Source of the DNA: Nanobdellota archaeon
Lineage (GTDB): Archaea; Nanobdellota; Nanobdellia; PEZQ01
Assembly (NCBI GenBank): GCA_018220985.1
Contig: JAAOXS010000005.1
Span: 1-54,657, forward strand
Length of the DNA: 54,657 bases
Direction: 5' to 3'
The notes under the pieces are model-generated. The model did no database searches. It saw nothing but the letters and a program-made list of their open reading frames with translations, and was not told the origin of the DNA. The position numbers were made by a program, and so were the translations under genes. This document shows, piece by piece, positions 16,841-25,249 of the stretch; position 1 is the stretch's first letter, and every line of letters begins with the position of its first letter.

Positions 16841-17292
16841 AAGCTGCTTTGAATCCAAAACACTTGTGGCACGGTTCAATTAGTAAAAACAAAGTGCTAA
16901 AACCAAAAATGGCAGTTGACCTAACAGGTCATCCCGACAGTAATTTAAAAGGTGTTTACGCAACAGACATAAAAGAATTAGCAATAGAATTTGGACTGGC
17001 TGATAAAAAATTGCATAAATACGCAGATTACACAAAAAATCCAGTGCAGTTAGTGCTGATAGAAGGAAACATTAGAATTGGGAAAAAATTTTATTTACAC
17101 AGAATCAAAAGCGAAAATTTTAAAGAAATGCCAAAAAATTCTCATCAATGGTTCTCTCATAAAGAAATTAAACCAGCAGAGATAATAGAATTAAAAGTAG
17201 ATGATTACAAACACTTAGTTAGAAAAGCAAGCAAAAAAGACAAGGAATATTATTATAGTATGATAGGAAAATTTCTTAAAGAAAATGACTGA
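16837..17292 (+). CDS. Protein with ADP-ribosyltransferase-like HGS motif (tentative)
   Basis: A 151-residue protein I do not firmly recognise. It reads LWHGSISKNKVLKP near residue 10, then GVYATDIKELAIEFGL around residue 37. An HG(S/T) followed ~25 residues later by VYAT-x-A is the layout seen in the ADP-ribosyltransferase (ART) fold, where His and Tyr/Ser contact NAD. A late acidic residue is expected, and several Glu are available (EIIELKVDD). It is coupled by a 4-nt overlap to the kinase-like gene. Its first 17 bases recur at 17303. A toxin-like or nucleotide-modifying role would be speculative. Confidence 0.45.
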   Translation: MKAALNPKHLWHGSISKNKVLKPKMAVDLTGHPDSNLKGVYATDIKELAIEFGLADKKLHKYADYTKNPVQLVLIEGNIRIGKKFYLHRIKSENFKEMPKNSHQWFSHKEIKPAEIIELKVDDYKHLVRKASKKDKEYYYSMIGKFLKEND

Positions 17293-17302
17293 GTGATAAA
17301 CC

Positions 17303-17437
17303 ATGAAAGCTGCTTTGAACCCTAAACCACTCCGAAACCACCCAAGAACCAATCCGGAAAATAAAAGTAGCGTCACGGAAAACGCAAGTGAGACACCCAC
17401 CGAGTCCACTTCCAATTCATTTTTAAGAAATTATTAA
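17303..17437 (+). pseudogene. Degenerate partial duplicate of the ART-like gene start
   Basis: The first 17 bases (ATGAAAGCTGCTTTGAA) are identical to the start of the 16837 gene, and about 27 of the next-inclusive 30 bases match. The frame (44 residues, MKAALNPK then unrelated Pro/Asn/Ser/Thr-rich sequence) then leaves the homology, runs through the second tRNA-Ala repeat and stops at 17437. It is richer in C and G than its surroundings. It looks like a recombination remnant and not a functional gene. Confidence 0.45.
17395..17413 (+). repeat. tRNA-Ala 3'-end direct repeat, copy 2 (att-like)
   Basis: Identical 19-mer to 16240-16258. The rest of the tRNA is absent here, so this is a fragment, not a second tRNA gene. 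Confidence 0.7.
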
Positions 17438-17460
17438 GTTATAATATACTAATATACTAT

Positions 17461-17703
17461 GACATTAAATCAATTAAAATTGCTGATTTTGAAAAAAAAG
17501 CGGGTTTTGATAAAACACGTGCTGAAATATTAATACAAATGTTGAAGAAAGAAATTAAAATACTTGAAAAAAGCCCTAACAACAAAAATAAGATAATGGA
17601 TGTTATTGTTTTAGCACTTCAACTCGCGAACAGATTTAACATTGATTTGGACAAAGAATGGGTAGAACAACTCAAAAGAAAACAAAAATACTTACGGAAA
17701 TGA
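17461..17703 (+). pseudogene. MazG-like pyrophosphohydrolase fragment lacking a start codon
   Basis: An 80-residue open frame reads DIKSIKIADFEKKAGF...TRAEILIQMLKKEIKILEKS...KIMDVIVLALQLANRFNIDLDKEW...KQKYLRK. The second half resembles the EExxDvl-x-LLQLANRxxID-x-xxW region of small MazG-type NTP pyrophosphohydrolases, with the usual metal Asp at IMDVIV, although the upstream Glu pair is only partly preserved (KKEIKILE). There is no ATG, GTG or TTG before Met 27, and the frame stays open back towards the tRNA-Ala repeat. It is most likely a 5'-truncated gene next to the insertion scar. A short ATG-started version would begin near 17539. Confidence 0.4.
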
Positions 17704-17824
17704 AAAATAACACTCTGTAAAACAATTATACAATTTTTAATAGTGTCCATTTCAACATTTTTTTTTCTTTTATTAAAAGGCAAGTTCATAAATTCTTTTA
17801 TATTATAAATAGTGTTATCATTGT

Positions 17825-18424
17825 ATGAAGTTTTATGTTGCTTCTCGTTTTTCCAATAAAGAAGAAGTACGTGATTTATTCAAAAAATTAAAAGAATTAG
17901 GTCATGAAATAACTGCTGATTGGACTCTTCATAAACCACTCAAACCATATGAAGAAAATCCAAAAATATCAAGAGAATACGCTGTAGAAGATATCAATGG
18001 TGTTCGTGAAGCTGATGTTTTTGTAATATTAAACGCGAATGGCGGAACAGGAGTGCATACAGAGCTTGGTGTTGCCATCCAATCACGTCTAGAAAAAGGA
18101 AAACCCGAAATTTACGTTATAGGAAAACACAACACGAACAGCTTAATGTATTTTCATCCAACAGTAGTGCTTTTAAACAATGTGGATGAATTATTAGAAA
18201 AAATTCAAAATAGAATAAGAAAAGGAGTTTACAAGCATTATAAAGGAAAATTGTACGAAGTTTTAGGTGTTGGCCATCATAGCGAAACACTTGAAGAACT
18301 AGTATTTTACCATGCAGTAGGTGAAAATCGTTTATGGGTCAGACTTAAAAAAATGTTTTTTGAAATGATTGAAGTTAATGGGAAAAAAGTTTCTCGTTTC
18401 AATTTTATTGCAAATAAATTGTAA
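17825..18424 (+). CDS. Nucleoside deoxyribosyltransferase-like protein fused to DUF1653
   Basis: The first ~135 of 199 residues resemble the nucleoside 2-deoxyribosyltransferase superfamily: KFYVASRFSNKEEV at the start, ADVFVILNANGGTGVHTELG in the middle (catalytic Glu probably in HTELG), and a Rossmann-like end. The last ~60 residues (GVYKHYKGKLYEVLGVGHHSET...VFYHAVGENRLWVR) match DUF1653, a small beta-barrel domain found alone in bacteria. NDT-like proteins bind or cleave N-glycosidic bonds of nucleotides; DUF1653 has no known function. The fusion suggests a joint action on a nucleotide-like ligand. Its own TATA-like box is about 25 nt upstream. Confidence 0.8.
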   Translation: MKFYVASRFSNKEEVRDLFKKLKELGHEITADWTLHKPLKPYEENPKISREYAVEDINGVREADVFVILNANGGTGVHTELGVAIQSRLEKGKPEIYVIGKHNTNSLMYFHPTVVLLNNVDELLEKIQNRIRKGVYKHYKGKLYEVLGVGHHSETLEELVFYHAVGENRLWVRLKKMFFEMIEVNGKKVSRFNFIANKL

Positions 18425-18428
18425 AATA

Positions 18429-18986
18429 TTAATACCAGGGGTGGTATTTCATTAATCGTTCAAGTATTAGTTCATGATTTCCTTCTGGCACGCCTAATAA
18501 AATTATTTTTTTAAATAAAGTTTTAAATAATTCTTGAACTGTTAAAAAAAATAAGTTTAAATCATTAACTTGAGCGGGCGCGCCTGAGAAAGAGATTTTG
18601 AAACCTTCACCGTAAACGTACTTAAAATCGTTATAAGCGCGCTTCACGTGATAATTATTAGTAACAACTAATAGGTTAGTCCAATTATTTTCGAGAATAA
18701 TTCGTTTTGTGTAAACAGCATTTCCAACGGTGTCCAATGAATCGTTTTCAATAATTACTGGCACGTTAACATATTTTAAAGCAAGATTTGAATAACCACC
18801 ACTCAAAATTAGTTTTTCACTTTCATTCATAAATTCTAATGCTAATAATATTCTTTCACGCCATTCTAATGAAATATCAGTGTCATTGTTTATTGTTTCA
18901 TGACCGAGAACGATTATCACATCGTAAGATAAAGCTGGTGTGATAAATAAAAACAATAAAAACAAGCTAATCTTTCGCGTTTTCAT
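18429..18986 (-). CDS. YdcF/SanA-like (DUF218) protein with signal peptide
   Basis: A 185-residue protein from the ATG at 18986, which places a signal peptide MKTRKISLFLLFLFITPALS at the N-terminus; the frame extends 12 codons further but that would put charged residues before it. The DUF218 core follows: DVIIVLGHETINNDTD, EKLILSGGYSNLAL, ENDSLDTVGNAVYTKRII and LLVVTNNYHVKRAYNDF. The family is found in cell-envelope proteins (ElyC, SanA) linked to polyprenyl carrier use. It is external or membrane-anchored here. Its start overlaps the end of the upstream RHH-nucleotidyltransferase by 20 nt, so they are probably one operon. Confidence 0.8.
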   Translation of the reverse strand: MKTRKISLFLLFLFITPALSYDVIIVLGHETINNDTDISLEWRERILLALEFMNESEKLILSGGYSNLALKYVNVPVIIENDSLDTVGNAVYTKRIILENNWTNLLVVTNNYHVKRAYNDFKYVYGEGFKISFSGAPAQVNDLNLFFLTVQELFKTLFKKIILLGVPEGNHELILERLMKYHPWY

Positions 18987-19806
18987 TTCCAAGTTCTTTA
19001 ATTGCTTTTTCGTATCTTTCAAAAGTTCCTAAATCATACCATCTACCTTCAAAAGGGTATCCTGCAAGTTTGCCTTGTTCAGCTAGTTTTGGAAATAAAT
19101 CTGTTTCAACCATTGCATATCCTTCAGGGATTAAGTCAATAATTTCAGGTTCTAAAATGTATATTCCTGCACTGAAAAGGTTTGAAACAAATGTTTTTGG
19201 TTTTTCAACAAAACGCATTATCCTACTGCCCTGCATCACTGCAATTCCATAATTTTCAGGTGTATCAGTTGTTTTCAAACCAATTGTTCCAAGTCCGCCT
19301 CTTTTTTTGTGAAAAGAAAACATGTCATGTAAATCCACTTCTTTAAATTCGTCGCCATTCATCATTACAAAGCTTGATTTCAAAAAGGATTTAGCAAGTT
19401 TCAAACAGCCAGCAGTTCCTAAGGGTTTTTCTTCTTCAATGTATCGAATTTTCACTCCGAATTTACTGCCATTACCAAAGTATTCTTTTATTTGTTCTTT
19501 CAAGTAACCAACAGAAAGAAGTATGTCAGTAATGTCATGTTTTTTCAGCATTTCAATTAAGTGTTGTAAGAAAGGTCTTCCTTGAAGAGGAATCATCACT
19601 TTAGGAATTTCATAAGTAAGAGGTCTAAGCCTTGTTCCTTTTCCTCCTGCGAGTATTAACGCATGTTCAATCTTTTTCGTATTTAATGCTTTAGATAATA
19701 ATAATTCTATTGCATGACTTCTGCTACGCATTTTTGTTGAATCAATTAGCATATCTACCTGTTCAAGAATTGATTTGTTAAGTGTTAAAGATATTCTCTC
19801 TTTCAT
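18967..19806 (-). CDS. Sugar-1-phosphate nucleotidyltransferase with N-terminal ribbon-helix-helix domain
   Basis: Residues about 1-45 (MKERISLTLNKSILEQVDML...RSRSHAIELLLSKAL) are a MetJ/Arc-type ribbon-helix-helix DNA-binding domain: a short strand and two helices with a Ser-Arg-Ser turn. The rest is a complete NTP_transferase: LILAGGKGTRLRPLTYEIPK (signature 1), KPLGTAGCLKLA, VMMNGDE (metal Asp), VEKPKTF and the GRWYDLGTFERY end. It would make NDP-sugars such as GDP-mannose or dTDP-glucose. A DNA-binding domain on such an enzyme is unusual and suggests autoregulation or moonlighting. Total 279 residues; it starts 36 nt upstream of the GNAT gene end. Confidence 0.88.
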   Translation of the reverse strand: MKERISLTLNKSILEQVDMLIDSTKMRSRSHAIELLLSKALNTKKIEHALILAGGKGTRLRPLTYEIPKVMIPLQGRPFLQHLIEMLKKHDITDILLSVGYLKEQIKEYFGNGSKFGVKIRYIEEEKPLGTAGCLKLAKSFLKSSFVMMNGDEFKEVDLHDMFSFHKKRGGLGTIGLKTTDTPENYGIAVMQGSRIMRFVEKPKTFVSNLFSAGIYILEPEIIDLIPEGYAMVETDLFPKLAEQGKLAGYPFEGRWYDLGTFERYEKAIKELGNENAKD

Positions 19807-19841
19807 AAAAATTTATCATATAAAATATTATTTAAACATTG

Positions 19842-20339
19842 TTATATTTCTTTAATCATGAATTGCCCTGATTTTTTGAATCTGAATTTTTTTTGAAAAA
19901 CTTCCAAATTATTTTTGGTATAAGGCACTGCTTTTATGGTTTTAACTCCTTTTTCTTTCATTTCTTGAATTATTCTTGGCATTAATTTTGTTAATATTCC
20001 GCGTTGCAATAAAAAAGATGTTATGAAATCCAAGTAAGCTATGTTGCTATCATGAATAACGTAAGTGTAATGTCCGACAGGTAATGTTCCTTTTTCTGTT
20101 TCAACAAACATGATTCCTTTCACTATGTTTTCAATTACTGTTTCTCTAACATAATTTTGATCAAAGTCAATTTTTTGTTCGTCAAGTATCCAAGCGTATT
20201 CAGTTCTTTTTCCATATATTTTTTTGTAATTATCCATATCAGGATTATCATAGTACTTTTTAGAAATGTCATATAGTTCTTGAACGTTCATAGGTTCTTT
20301 CTTTTTACCATATAGGGGTAAGCATATTACGTCATCCAT
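19842..20339 (-). CDS. GNAT-like acyltransferase (tentative)
   Basis: A 165-residue protein. The last half has GNAT-like order: GTLPVGHYTYVIHDSNIAYLDFI (beta strands 4-5 region), then QRGILTKLMPRIIQEMKEKGVKTIKAVPYTKN (helix 3 and strand 6, with the usual surface-Asn turn) and FQKKFRFKKSGQFMI (GFxxxG-like end). The acetyl-CoA signature Q/RxxGxG/A appears only in the loose form LLQRGILTK. The first ~50 residues are charged and unlike the family. It is upstream of the nucleotidyltransferase gene on the same strand, 35 nt away, so possibly one transcript. Acceptor unknown. Confidence 0.6.
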   Translation of the reverse strand: MDDVICLPLYGKKKEPMNVQELYDISKKYYDNPDMDNYKKIYGKRTEYAWILDEQKIDFDQNYVRETVIENIVKGIMFVETEKGTLPVGHYTYVIHDSNIAYLDFITSFLLQRGILTKLMPRIIQEMKEKGVKTIKAVPYTKNNLEVFQKKFRFKKSGQFMIKEI

Positions 20340-20419
20340 AAATTAACTCCATACAACAATAACCTTATATAATTACTCTTTTGTTTGAGTAAAATTTAAA
20401 TAATGTTTTGTTAATTTTT

Positions 20420-22555
20420 TCATAATTTCTTGTATCGTAACAATAATGAATTTGTCACTACACTAACAGAGCTTAGAGCCATTGCACCTCCAGCAATTAT
20501 AGGAGATAAAAGAACTCCAGTAAATGGGTAAATAATTCCAGCGGCTAAAGGTATTCCTAGTACATTGTACAATAATGCCCAGAACATGTTTTGTTTTATT
20601 TTTGCCATGGTTTGTTTGCTTAGTTTTATTGCTTTAACCACGTCTAATAAATCGTTTTTCATTATTACAATGTTACCTGTTTCCATTGCAACATCTGTTC
20701 CAGAACCCATTGCAATACCTATATCAGCTTGAGCTAGTGCTGGCGCGTCATTGATTCCATCACCCACCATCATAACAATTCCTTTTTCTTGTAATTTTTT
20801 GACGTGGTCTGATTTTCCTTTAGGCATTACTTTTGCAAAGAAATGCTTTATTCCAACTTGTTTTGTTATTGTTTTCGCTGTTTGCTCATTATCTCCCGTC
20901 ATCATGTACACAGTTATCCCAAGTTTTTGCATTTCTTGAACTGCTTGTTTCGAAGTGTCTTTTACACTGTCCGCCACAGAGATTATTCCTAAAACCTTCT
21001 TGTTTTGTAGTAAGGATATTACTGTTTTACCTTGTTTTTCTAAATTCTGGATTTGTTCATTATCATCATTGATATTACCCAAAAAGTATTGCTTTCCATT
21101 AATAATTGCTTTTACCCCTTTTCCTTGAATTGCTTGGAATTTTTTTGGTTTGAATAATTTTAATTTTTTCTTTTTAGCTTTTTTAACTATTGTTCTAGCA
21201 ATAGGGTGTTCGGATAATTGTTCAATACTCGCCGCTAATTGTAATACATCATTTTTCGAAAGTTTTTGAAACGGGATTAAATCAGTTACTTCAGGCTGTC
21301 CTTTTGTTATTGTTCCAGTTTTATCCAGCACGACAAACTTTGTTTTATGAGCTGTTTCTAACGCGTCGCCCCCTTTTATTAAAATCCCATTCCTAGCACC
21401 TTTGCCCGTGCCCACCATTATAGCTGTTGGCGTTGCAAGGCCTAATGCGCAAGGGCATGCAATTACTAAAACGGAAATTGAAGTCATAAGCGCGAAAGAA
21501 AAATTTTCACCAAAAATGTTCCAAGTTAAAAAAGTTAGAAATGATATTAATAAAATCACTGGAACAAAGTATGCTGACACTTTATCAGCGAATCTTTGTA
21601 TAGGTGCTTTTCGCGTTTGAGCTTCTTCCACAATTCTAATTATTTGTGCTAATGTTGTGTTCTCTCCAATTCTTGTTACTTTAAAAGTGAAACTGCCTGT
21701 TTCATTTATTGTTCCACCAATTATTTTATCATTTCTTTTTTTTTCAATAGGCATGCTTTCCCCTGTTATCATGCTCTCATCAACAAATGATTGTCCTTGA
21801 ATTATTTTTCCGTCAACTGGAATTCTTTCACCAGGTCGAACGAGTATTATATCATTTATTTTTACATTGTCTATTTTTATTTTAATTTCCTTTTCGCCAC
21901 GCAATACTGTTGCAGTCTTTGGGGATAAATTCATTAGTTTTTTTATTGCATTTGAAGTGTTTCCTTTCGCAATTGATTCTAAAAGTTTTCCCATTACTAC
22001 AAGCGTTATTAGAATTGTTGAAGTTTCAAAATACTGTCCTATTGTTGGATTAAACATTGTTGTGTAAATGCTAAACGTGTAAGCAGCGCTCGTACCCATA
22101 ACTATCAACGTGTCCATGTTTGCAGTTTTGTTTTTTAAAGCAGACCACGCACCTTTGTAAAACCGCCAGCCAACTATGAATTGAACAGGTGTTGCTAACA
22201 CCCATAAAATGTAATCTGAGTAGGGTACTGTTATTTTTAACCACATGAAAATCATTCCAATAATGAGTGAAGGTATTGCAAAAACCAAGCTGATAAAAAA
22301 TAGTTTTTTCAGGTTTTGAATTTCTTTTTTTTCATGGTTGAAAGATATTTCTGTTTCAACACCGTAGCCTGAATTCTTAATTATGTTTATTAGTTCGTTC
22401 TCAGTTACTAATTTTTCATGAGTTATTGTTGCTTTTGCTGTTGATAAATTAACATTTGCTTCAACAACACCTTCTTTTTTTGTTAACGCTTTGTTCACAA
22501 GTGTAACGCAACTAGCACAGTGCATTCCAGTTATTTGCAAAGTCGTTTTTTTCAT
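20420..22555 (-). CDS. copA: Copper-exporting P1B-type ATPase
   Basis: A 711-residue CopA. One N-terminal heavy-metal-associated (HMA) domain, ITGMHCASC at residues 8-16. The transmembrane metal site is [12 protein letters not shown] (about 369-380), the phosphorylation motif DKTGTITKG (about 408), the P1B-specific [15 protein letters not shown], and the hinge [15 protein letters not shown]. The GNIVIMKN and final helix with [15 protein letters not shown] (Met/Ser-rich TM6 end) fit Cu+ specificity. It pumps Cu+ out across the membrane. It is the last gene of the copper/thiol operon and its ATG overlaps the preceding microprotein stop (ATGA). Confidence 0.95.
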   Translation of the reverse strand: MKKTTLQITGMHCASCVTLVNKALTKKEGVVEANVNLSTAKATITHEKLVTENELINIIKNSGYGVETEISFNHEKKEIQNLKKLFFISLVFAIPSLIIGMIFMWLKITVPYSDYILWVLATPVQFIVGWRFYKGAWSALKNKTANMDTLIVMGTSAAYTFSIYTTMFNPTIGQYFETSTILITLVVMGKLLESIAKGNTSNAIKKLMNLSPKTATVLRGEKEIKIKIDNVKINDIILVRPGERIPVDGKIIQGQSFVDESMITGESMPIEKKRNDKIIGGTINETGSFTFKVTRIGENTTLAQIIRIVEEAQTRKAPIQRFADKVSAYFVPVILLISFLTFLTWNIFGENFSFALMTSISVLVIACPCALGLATPTAIMVGTGKGARNGILIKGGDALETAHKTKFVVLDKTGTITKGQPEVTDLIPFQKLSKNDVLQLAASIEQLSEHPIARTIVKKAKKKKLKLFKPKKFQAIQGKGVKAIINGKQYFLGNINDDNEQIQNLEKQGKTVISLLQNKKVLGIISVADSVKDTSKQAVQEMQKLGITVYMMTGDNEQTAKTITKQVGIKHFFAKVMPKGKSDHVKKLQEKGIVMMVGDGINDAPALAQADIGIAMGSGTDVAMETGNIVIMKNDLLDVVKAIKLSKQTMAKIKQNMFWALLYNVLGIPLAAGIIYPFTGVLLSPIIAGGAMALSSVSVVTNSLLLRYKKL

Positions 22556-22680
22556 ATTTTTTGTTTAGTTTTTTGTAAGCAAGAGTAACAGCATACGTTT
22601 ATCACGATTTCTTTATCATTACAATAATCACATTCGCAAGATATATTACTCATATCTCCACTGCAAATTTTGCATTCCAT
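22552..22680 (-). CDS. Cysteine-rich microprotein of the copper operon
   Basis: A 42-residue reading frame with eight Cys (residues 3, 6, 15, 17, 20, 30, 31, 34): CxxC, CxCxxC and CCxxC. Pairs of this type bind Zn2+ or Cu+, so it is a metallothionein-like or zinc-ribbon candidate. The stop TGA overlaps the copA ATG by 4 nt and its start is 21 nt after the stop of the DsbA-like gene, in the same orientation. Its placement and coupled overlap argue for a real gene. I do not know a matching family. Confidence 0.7.
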   Translation of the reverse strand: MECKICSGDMSNISCECDYCNDKEIVINVCCYSCLQKTKQKI

Positions 22681-22701
22681 TTTTCATCATCTCATTTTTT
22701 T

Positions 22702-23610
22702 TTATTTTGCGAGTTCTTCATCAATTACGTTTTTGAAAACTTCAAAAGGTTGTGCACCTGTAACTAGTATTCCATTAATAAAAAACGCAGGTGTTCCACT
22801 AACACCGTAACTTTGCCCGTCACTAAGGTCGTTCTGAACTTCAGATTCATATTTACCAGTGTCTAAACAATCATTGAACGTGTCAGTGTTTAATCCCAAA
22901 TCTGAAGCGTACTGTTTGAAGGATGTTACGCCACCACTAACACCTTCTTCAAATAATTTGTCATGCATTTCCCAGAAATTACCTTGTTCGTTAGCGCACT
23001 CTGCGGCTTCAGATGCTTTCTGAGCGTTAGCATGAAATCCTAAGGGGAAGTCTCTAAACACTAGTTTTACTTTTCCAGTATCAACGTATTCTCTTTGTAT
23101 GTCAGGCAAGGTTTGAGCGTAAAATCTCGCGCAGAAAGGGCATTCAAAATCGCTGAATTCTATTATTGTTACAGGTGCATTCTCATCTCCTTTAACAGCG
23201 TCATCATCAGCGCTGACACTTATTCGCGTAGTTTCAGGTTGCTCTACTTGTTGAGGTTGTGTTTGTGTTTGAGGAGGGTTATCTAAATCAACAGCGTTAA
23301 TGAAAAGTAGTTTTCCATCATTAGAAACATAACTGTCCATTTCTTGATTATTTATTTCAATTTTTATTTTATACAAATTACTTTCCTCAGTTTTATCTAT
23401 TAATTCTGCAGTAGTTCCTTGTTCTAATAAATTATTATTTATTATGTTTAATGCTTTTATTGATGCTTCATCTATTGAAATCATGCTTCCAGTCAAGCCG
23501 TTTAAGTTAGTATTCATTAAATTGTTATATAATGAAAAGATTAGCAATATTCCAAGAGTTCCTGATAATATTTTCCAGTAGTCTTCTTTTTTTATTTTTT
23601 TTAATTTCAT
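22702..23610 (-). CDS. Membrane-anchored DsbA-like thiol oxidoreductase
   Basis: From the ATG at 23610 (overlapping the preceding stop, ATGA) the protein has 302 residues; the longer frame to 23676 would lie in the Cys-tail of the upstream gene. It has one N-terminal membrane helix (YWKILSGTLGILLIFSLY), a PepSY-like ~70-residue external region, a Pro/Gln linker (PQTQTQPQQVEQPE) and a DsbA/thioredoxin-fold C-terminal domain with CxxC FSDFECPFCARFY (about residue 155) and cis-Pro loop GVSGTPAFFING. It would oxidise or isomerise disulphides outside the membrane, probably protecting thiols in this copper-rich operon. Confidence 0.9.
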   Translation of the reverse strand: MKLKKIKKEDYWKILSGTLGILLIFSLYNNLMNTNLNGLTGSMISIDEASIKALNIINNNLLEQGTTAELIDKTEESNLYKIKIEINNQEMDSYVSNDGKLLFINAVDLDNPPQTQTQPQQVEQPETTRISVSADDDAVKGDENAPVTIIEFSDFECPFCARFYAQTLPDIQREYVDTGKVKLVFRDFPLGFHANAQKASEAAECANEQGNFWEMHDKLFEEGVSGGVTSFKQYASDLGLNTDTFNDCLDTGKYESEVQNDLSDGQSYGVSGTPAFFINGILVTGAQPFEVFKNVIDEELAK

Positions 23611-25052
23611 ATTCCACATCCGCAACTTCCACCGGTAGCAGCACCGCAAGTTGAGCTTCCACAACTTCCTCCGCAAGAGCTACTAGTTTGAACAGGTATT
23701 TTTGATAATTCTTGTTGCATTTCTTGTTCGTTTCCAATTTCTTCTTTTACTAAAAAAGTTCCAGGTATCATTCCCATCCAACAACTCCAAGGAATAACTC
23801 CTTCATTTTCTGGTGTGAACTCTATTATTTGTTCACCTTTATTAATGTCAAAATTTAATCCTAATTTAGGCACTTGGATTGCATTATTACATCCATTAAT
23901 ACTTATGCCGTTAATAATCCACTTAACAGGAATTCCTTTTTTTAATACGAAACTATCAGGTTCCCACCCGTAACGGGTTACGTTCATTCTTATTTCCTGA
24001 TAATCTTCATTAAAAGTTGCTAAACCTGTTAAAGTATTTGAATTCATTGAAGCTGTGATACTATTCAAATCTAGTCCCACACCTGTTAATGCAAGTCCGC
24101 GATTTATCATTATCACGCCTAACACGAGAACCACTACTCCTGAAGCTTTTAGAATCCTGTGCGTTGAATTTTTTGAAATGTATGATGTAAAATAACCGAA
24201 TCCGAGTAATACTGGAAGAGTTCCTATTCCAAATGCGAAAAGAGATAATGCTCCTTGAATTACGCTTCCAGTTCCAGCCGCAAACACGTACATTGCTTGA
24301 AGAGGTCCGCACGCTATCATCAAGCCGTTCAAGAGCCCTATTACAAAGGGGCTTCTTGTTTTAACGGCTTGTGAATTAATTTTTTTGAGGACTTTGGGGA
24401 GGGGTATTCTTATTCTTCGGAGTGATGGGAAAATGTTTAGAGTGTTTAGTCCGAAAATTATTAAGAATCCTCCTGCAAGAATTGCAGCCATTCCACGAAG
24501 AGCTGGTGTGAAGACTATTATTGAGCCGATTAGTCCGAATAATGCGCCAATTATTGTATAGCTTATTGTTTTTCCTATACCATACTTCAAGTGGTTTTTC
24601 TTATCCGCATTATTATAACTCATTATAAACCCACCACACATACCTATGCAGTGGAATCCTGTTAGCAGTCCTGTTAAAAAAAGAAGCATTATTGATGTAC
24701 TTTGAGTTAATTCAGGTAGTTGGAAAAAATTGTTTGCTAAGGTGTATCCTCCAAATAGTATGAATAATAGTCCAAGAAGTAGTGTTGATGTTTTTAGTGT
24801 TTTAGTGTTTATTCTAAAACCTTGTTTTTCTTCATTGTTTTGTTCGCACGCAGTGTACCCTGCTTGTTCTATTTTAGTTATTATTTTTTTAAAACTCGTT
24901 TTTTGCTCGTCGTATTTTACTGTTCCTTTTTGTGTTACGTAATCAATATTAATATTTTGTATTCCATCAAGTTCGTTCACTGCTTGTTCTATTATTTTTT
25001 TACAACTATTACAGTGCATGCCTTCAACTTGAATTTTTTTTGATAGTGTCAT
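23607..25052 (-). CDS. HMA - DsbD/TauE-like membrane - cupredoxin fusion with Cys-rich tail
   Basis: A 481-residue, four-part protein. Residues 1-65 are an HMA domain (VEGMHCNSCKKI). A DsbD_2/TauE-SafE-like membrane domain of about seven helices follows (CIGMCGGFIMSYNN near 130, and LMIACGPLQAMYVFAAG near 250). Residues ~345-445 look like a cupredoxin with a CuA/blue-copper end, WSCWMGMIPGTF. The tail (~455-481) is Cys/Gly/Ser-rich, SSSCGGSCGSSTCGAA and more. The architecture resembles copper-handling HMA-DsbD proteins in bacteria. It probably moves copper or electrons across the membrane. Starts overlap neighbouring genes at both ends (ATGA). Confidence 0.9.
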   Translation of the reverse strand: MTLSKKIQVEGMHCNSCKKIIEQAVNELDGIQNINIDYVTQKGTVKYDEQKTSFKKIITKIEQAGYTACEQNNEEKQGFRINTKTLKTSTLLLGLLFILFGGYTLANNFFQLPELTQSTSIMLLFLTGLLTGFHCIGMCGGFIMSYNNADKKNHLKYGIGKTISYTIIGALFGLIGSIIVFTPALRGMAAILAGGFLIIFGLNTLNIFPSLRRIRIPLPKVLKKINSQAVKTRSPFVIGLLNGLMIACGPLQAMYVFAAGTGSVIQGALSLFAFGIGTLPVLLGFGYFTSYISKNSTHRILKASGVVVLVLGVIMINRGLALTGVGLDLNSITASMNSNTLTGLATFNEDYQEIRMNVTRYGWEPDSFVLKKGIPVKWIINGISINGCNNAIQVPKLGLNFDINKGEQIIEFTPENEGVIPWSCWMGMIPGTFLVKEEIGNEQEMQQELSKIPVQTSSSCGGSCGSSTCGAATGGSCGCGI

Positions 25053-25249
25053 TTTAGTTTATAACCTTCACGTTCCATTATTTGTTTTATTTTGTTTAAA
25101 CTAATTTTTGTATTATCATATTCAATACTCACTCGTCCATTTTTATAGGATATATTATTCACAAGTATTTCTTCATCTTCTAATACTAAAGTTATTAGTT
25201 TTTCACAAGCATTACAGTGCATTCCTTCAACAGTTATTGTTTGTTTCAT
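25049..25249 (-). CDS. copZ: CopZ-like heavy-metal chaperone
   Basis: A 66-residue stand-alone HMA domain with metal-binding GMHCNACEKL at residues 9-18 and the fold's second half NKIKQIMEREGYKLK. Such proteins deliver Cu+ to the HMA domains of P-type ATPases. It lies between the DUF2318 lipoprotein and the HMA-DsbD fusion, with a 4-nt overlap to the latter. The gene symbol is by homology of fold and context. Confidence 0.88.
   Translation of the reverse strand: MKQTITVEGMHCNACEKLITLVLEDEEILVNNISYKNGRVSIEYDNTKISLNKIKQIMEREGYKLK

Noticed and set aside
16837-17292. RNA 2'-phosphotransferase (Tpt1/KptA)
   Set aside because: HGS and VYAT could fit an ART fold, but the Tpt1 Arg/His set and length are not matched, so only ART-like was kept.
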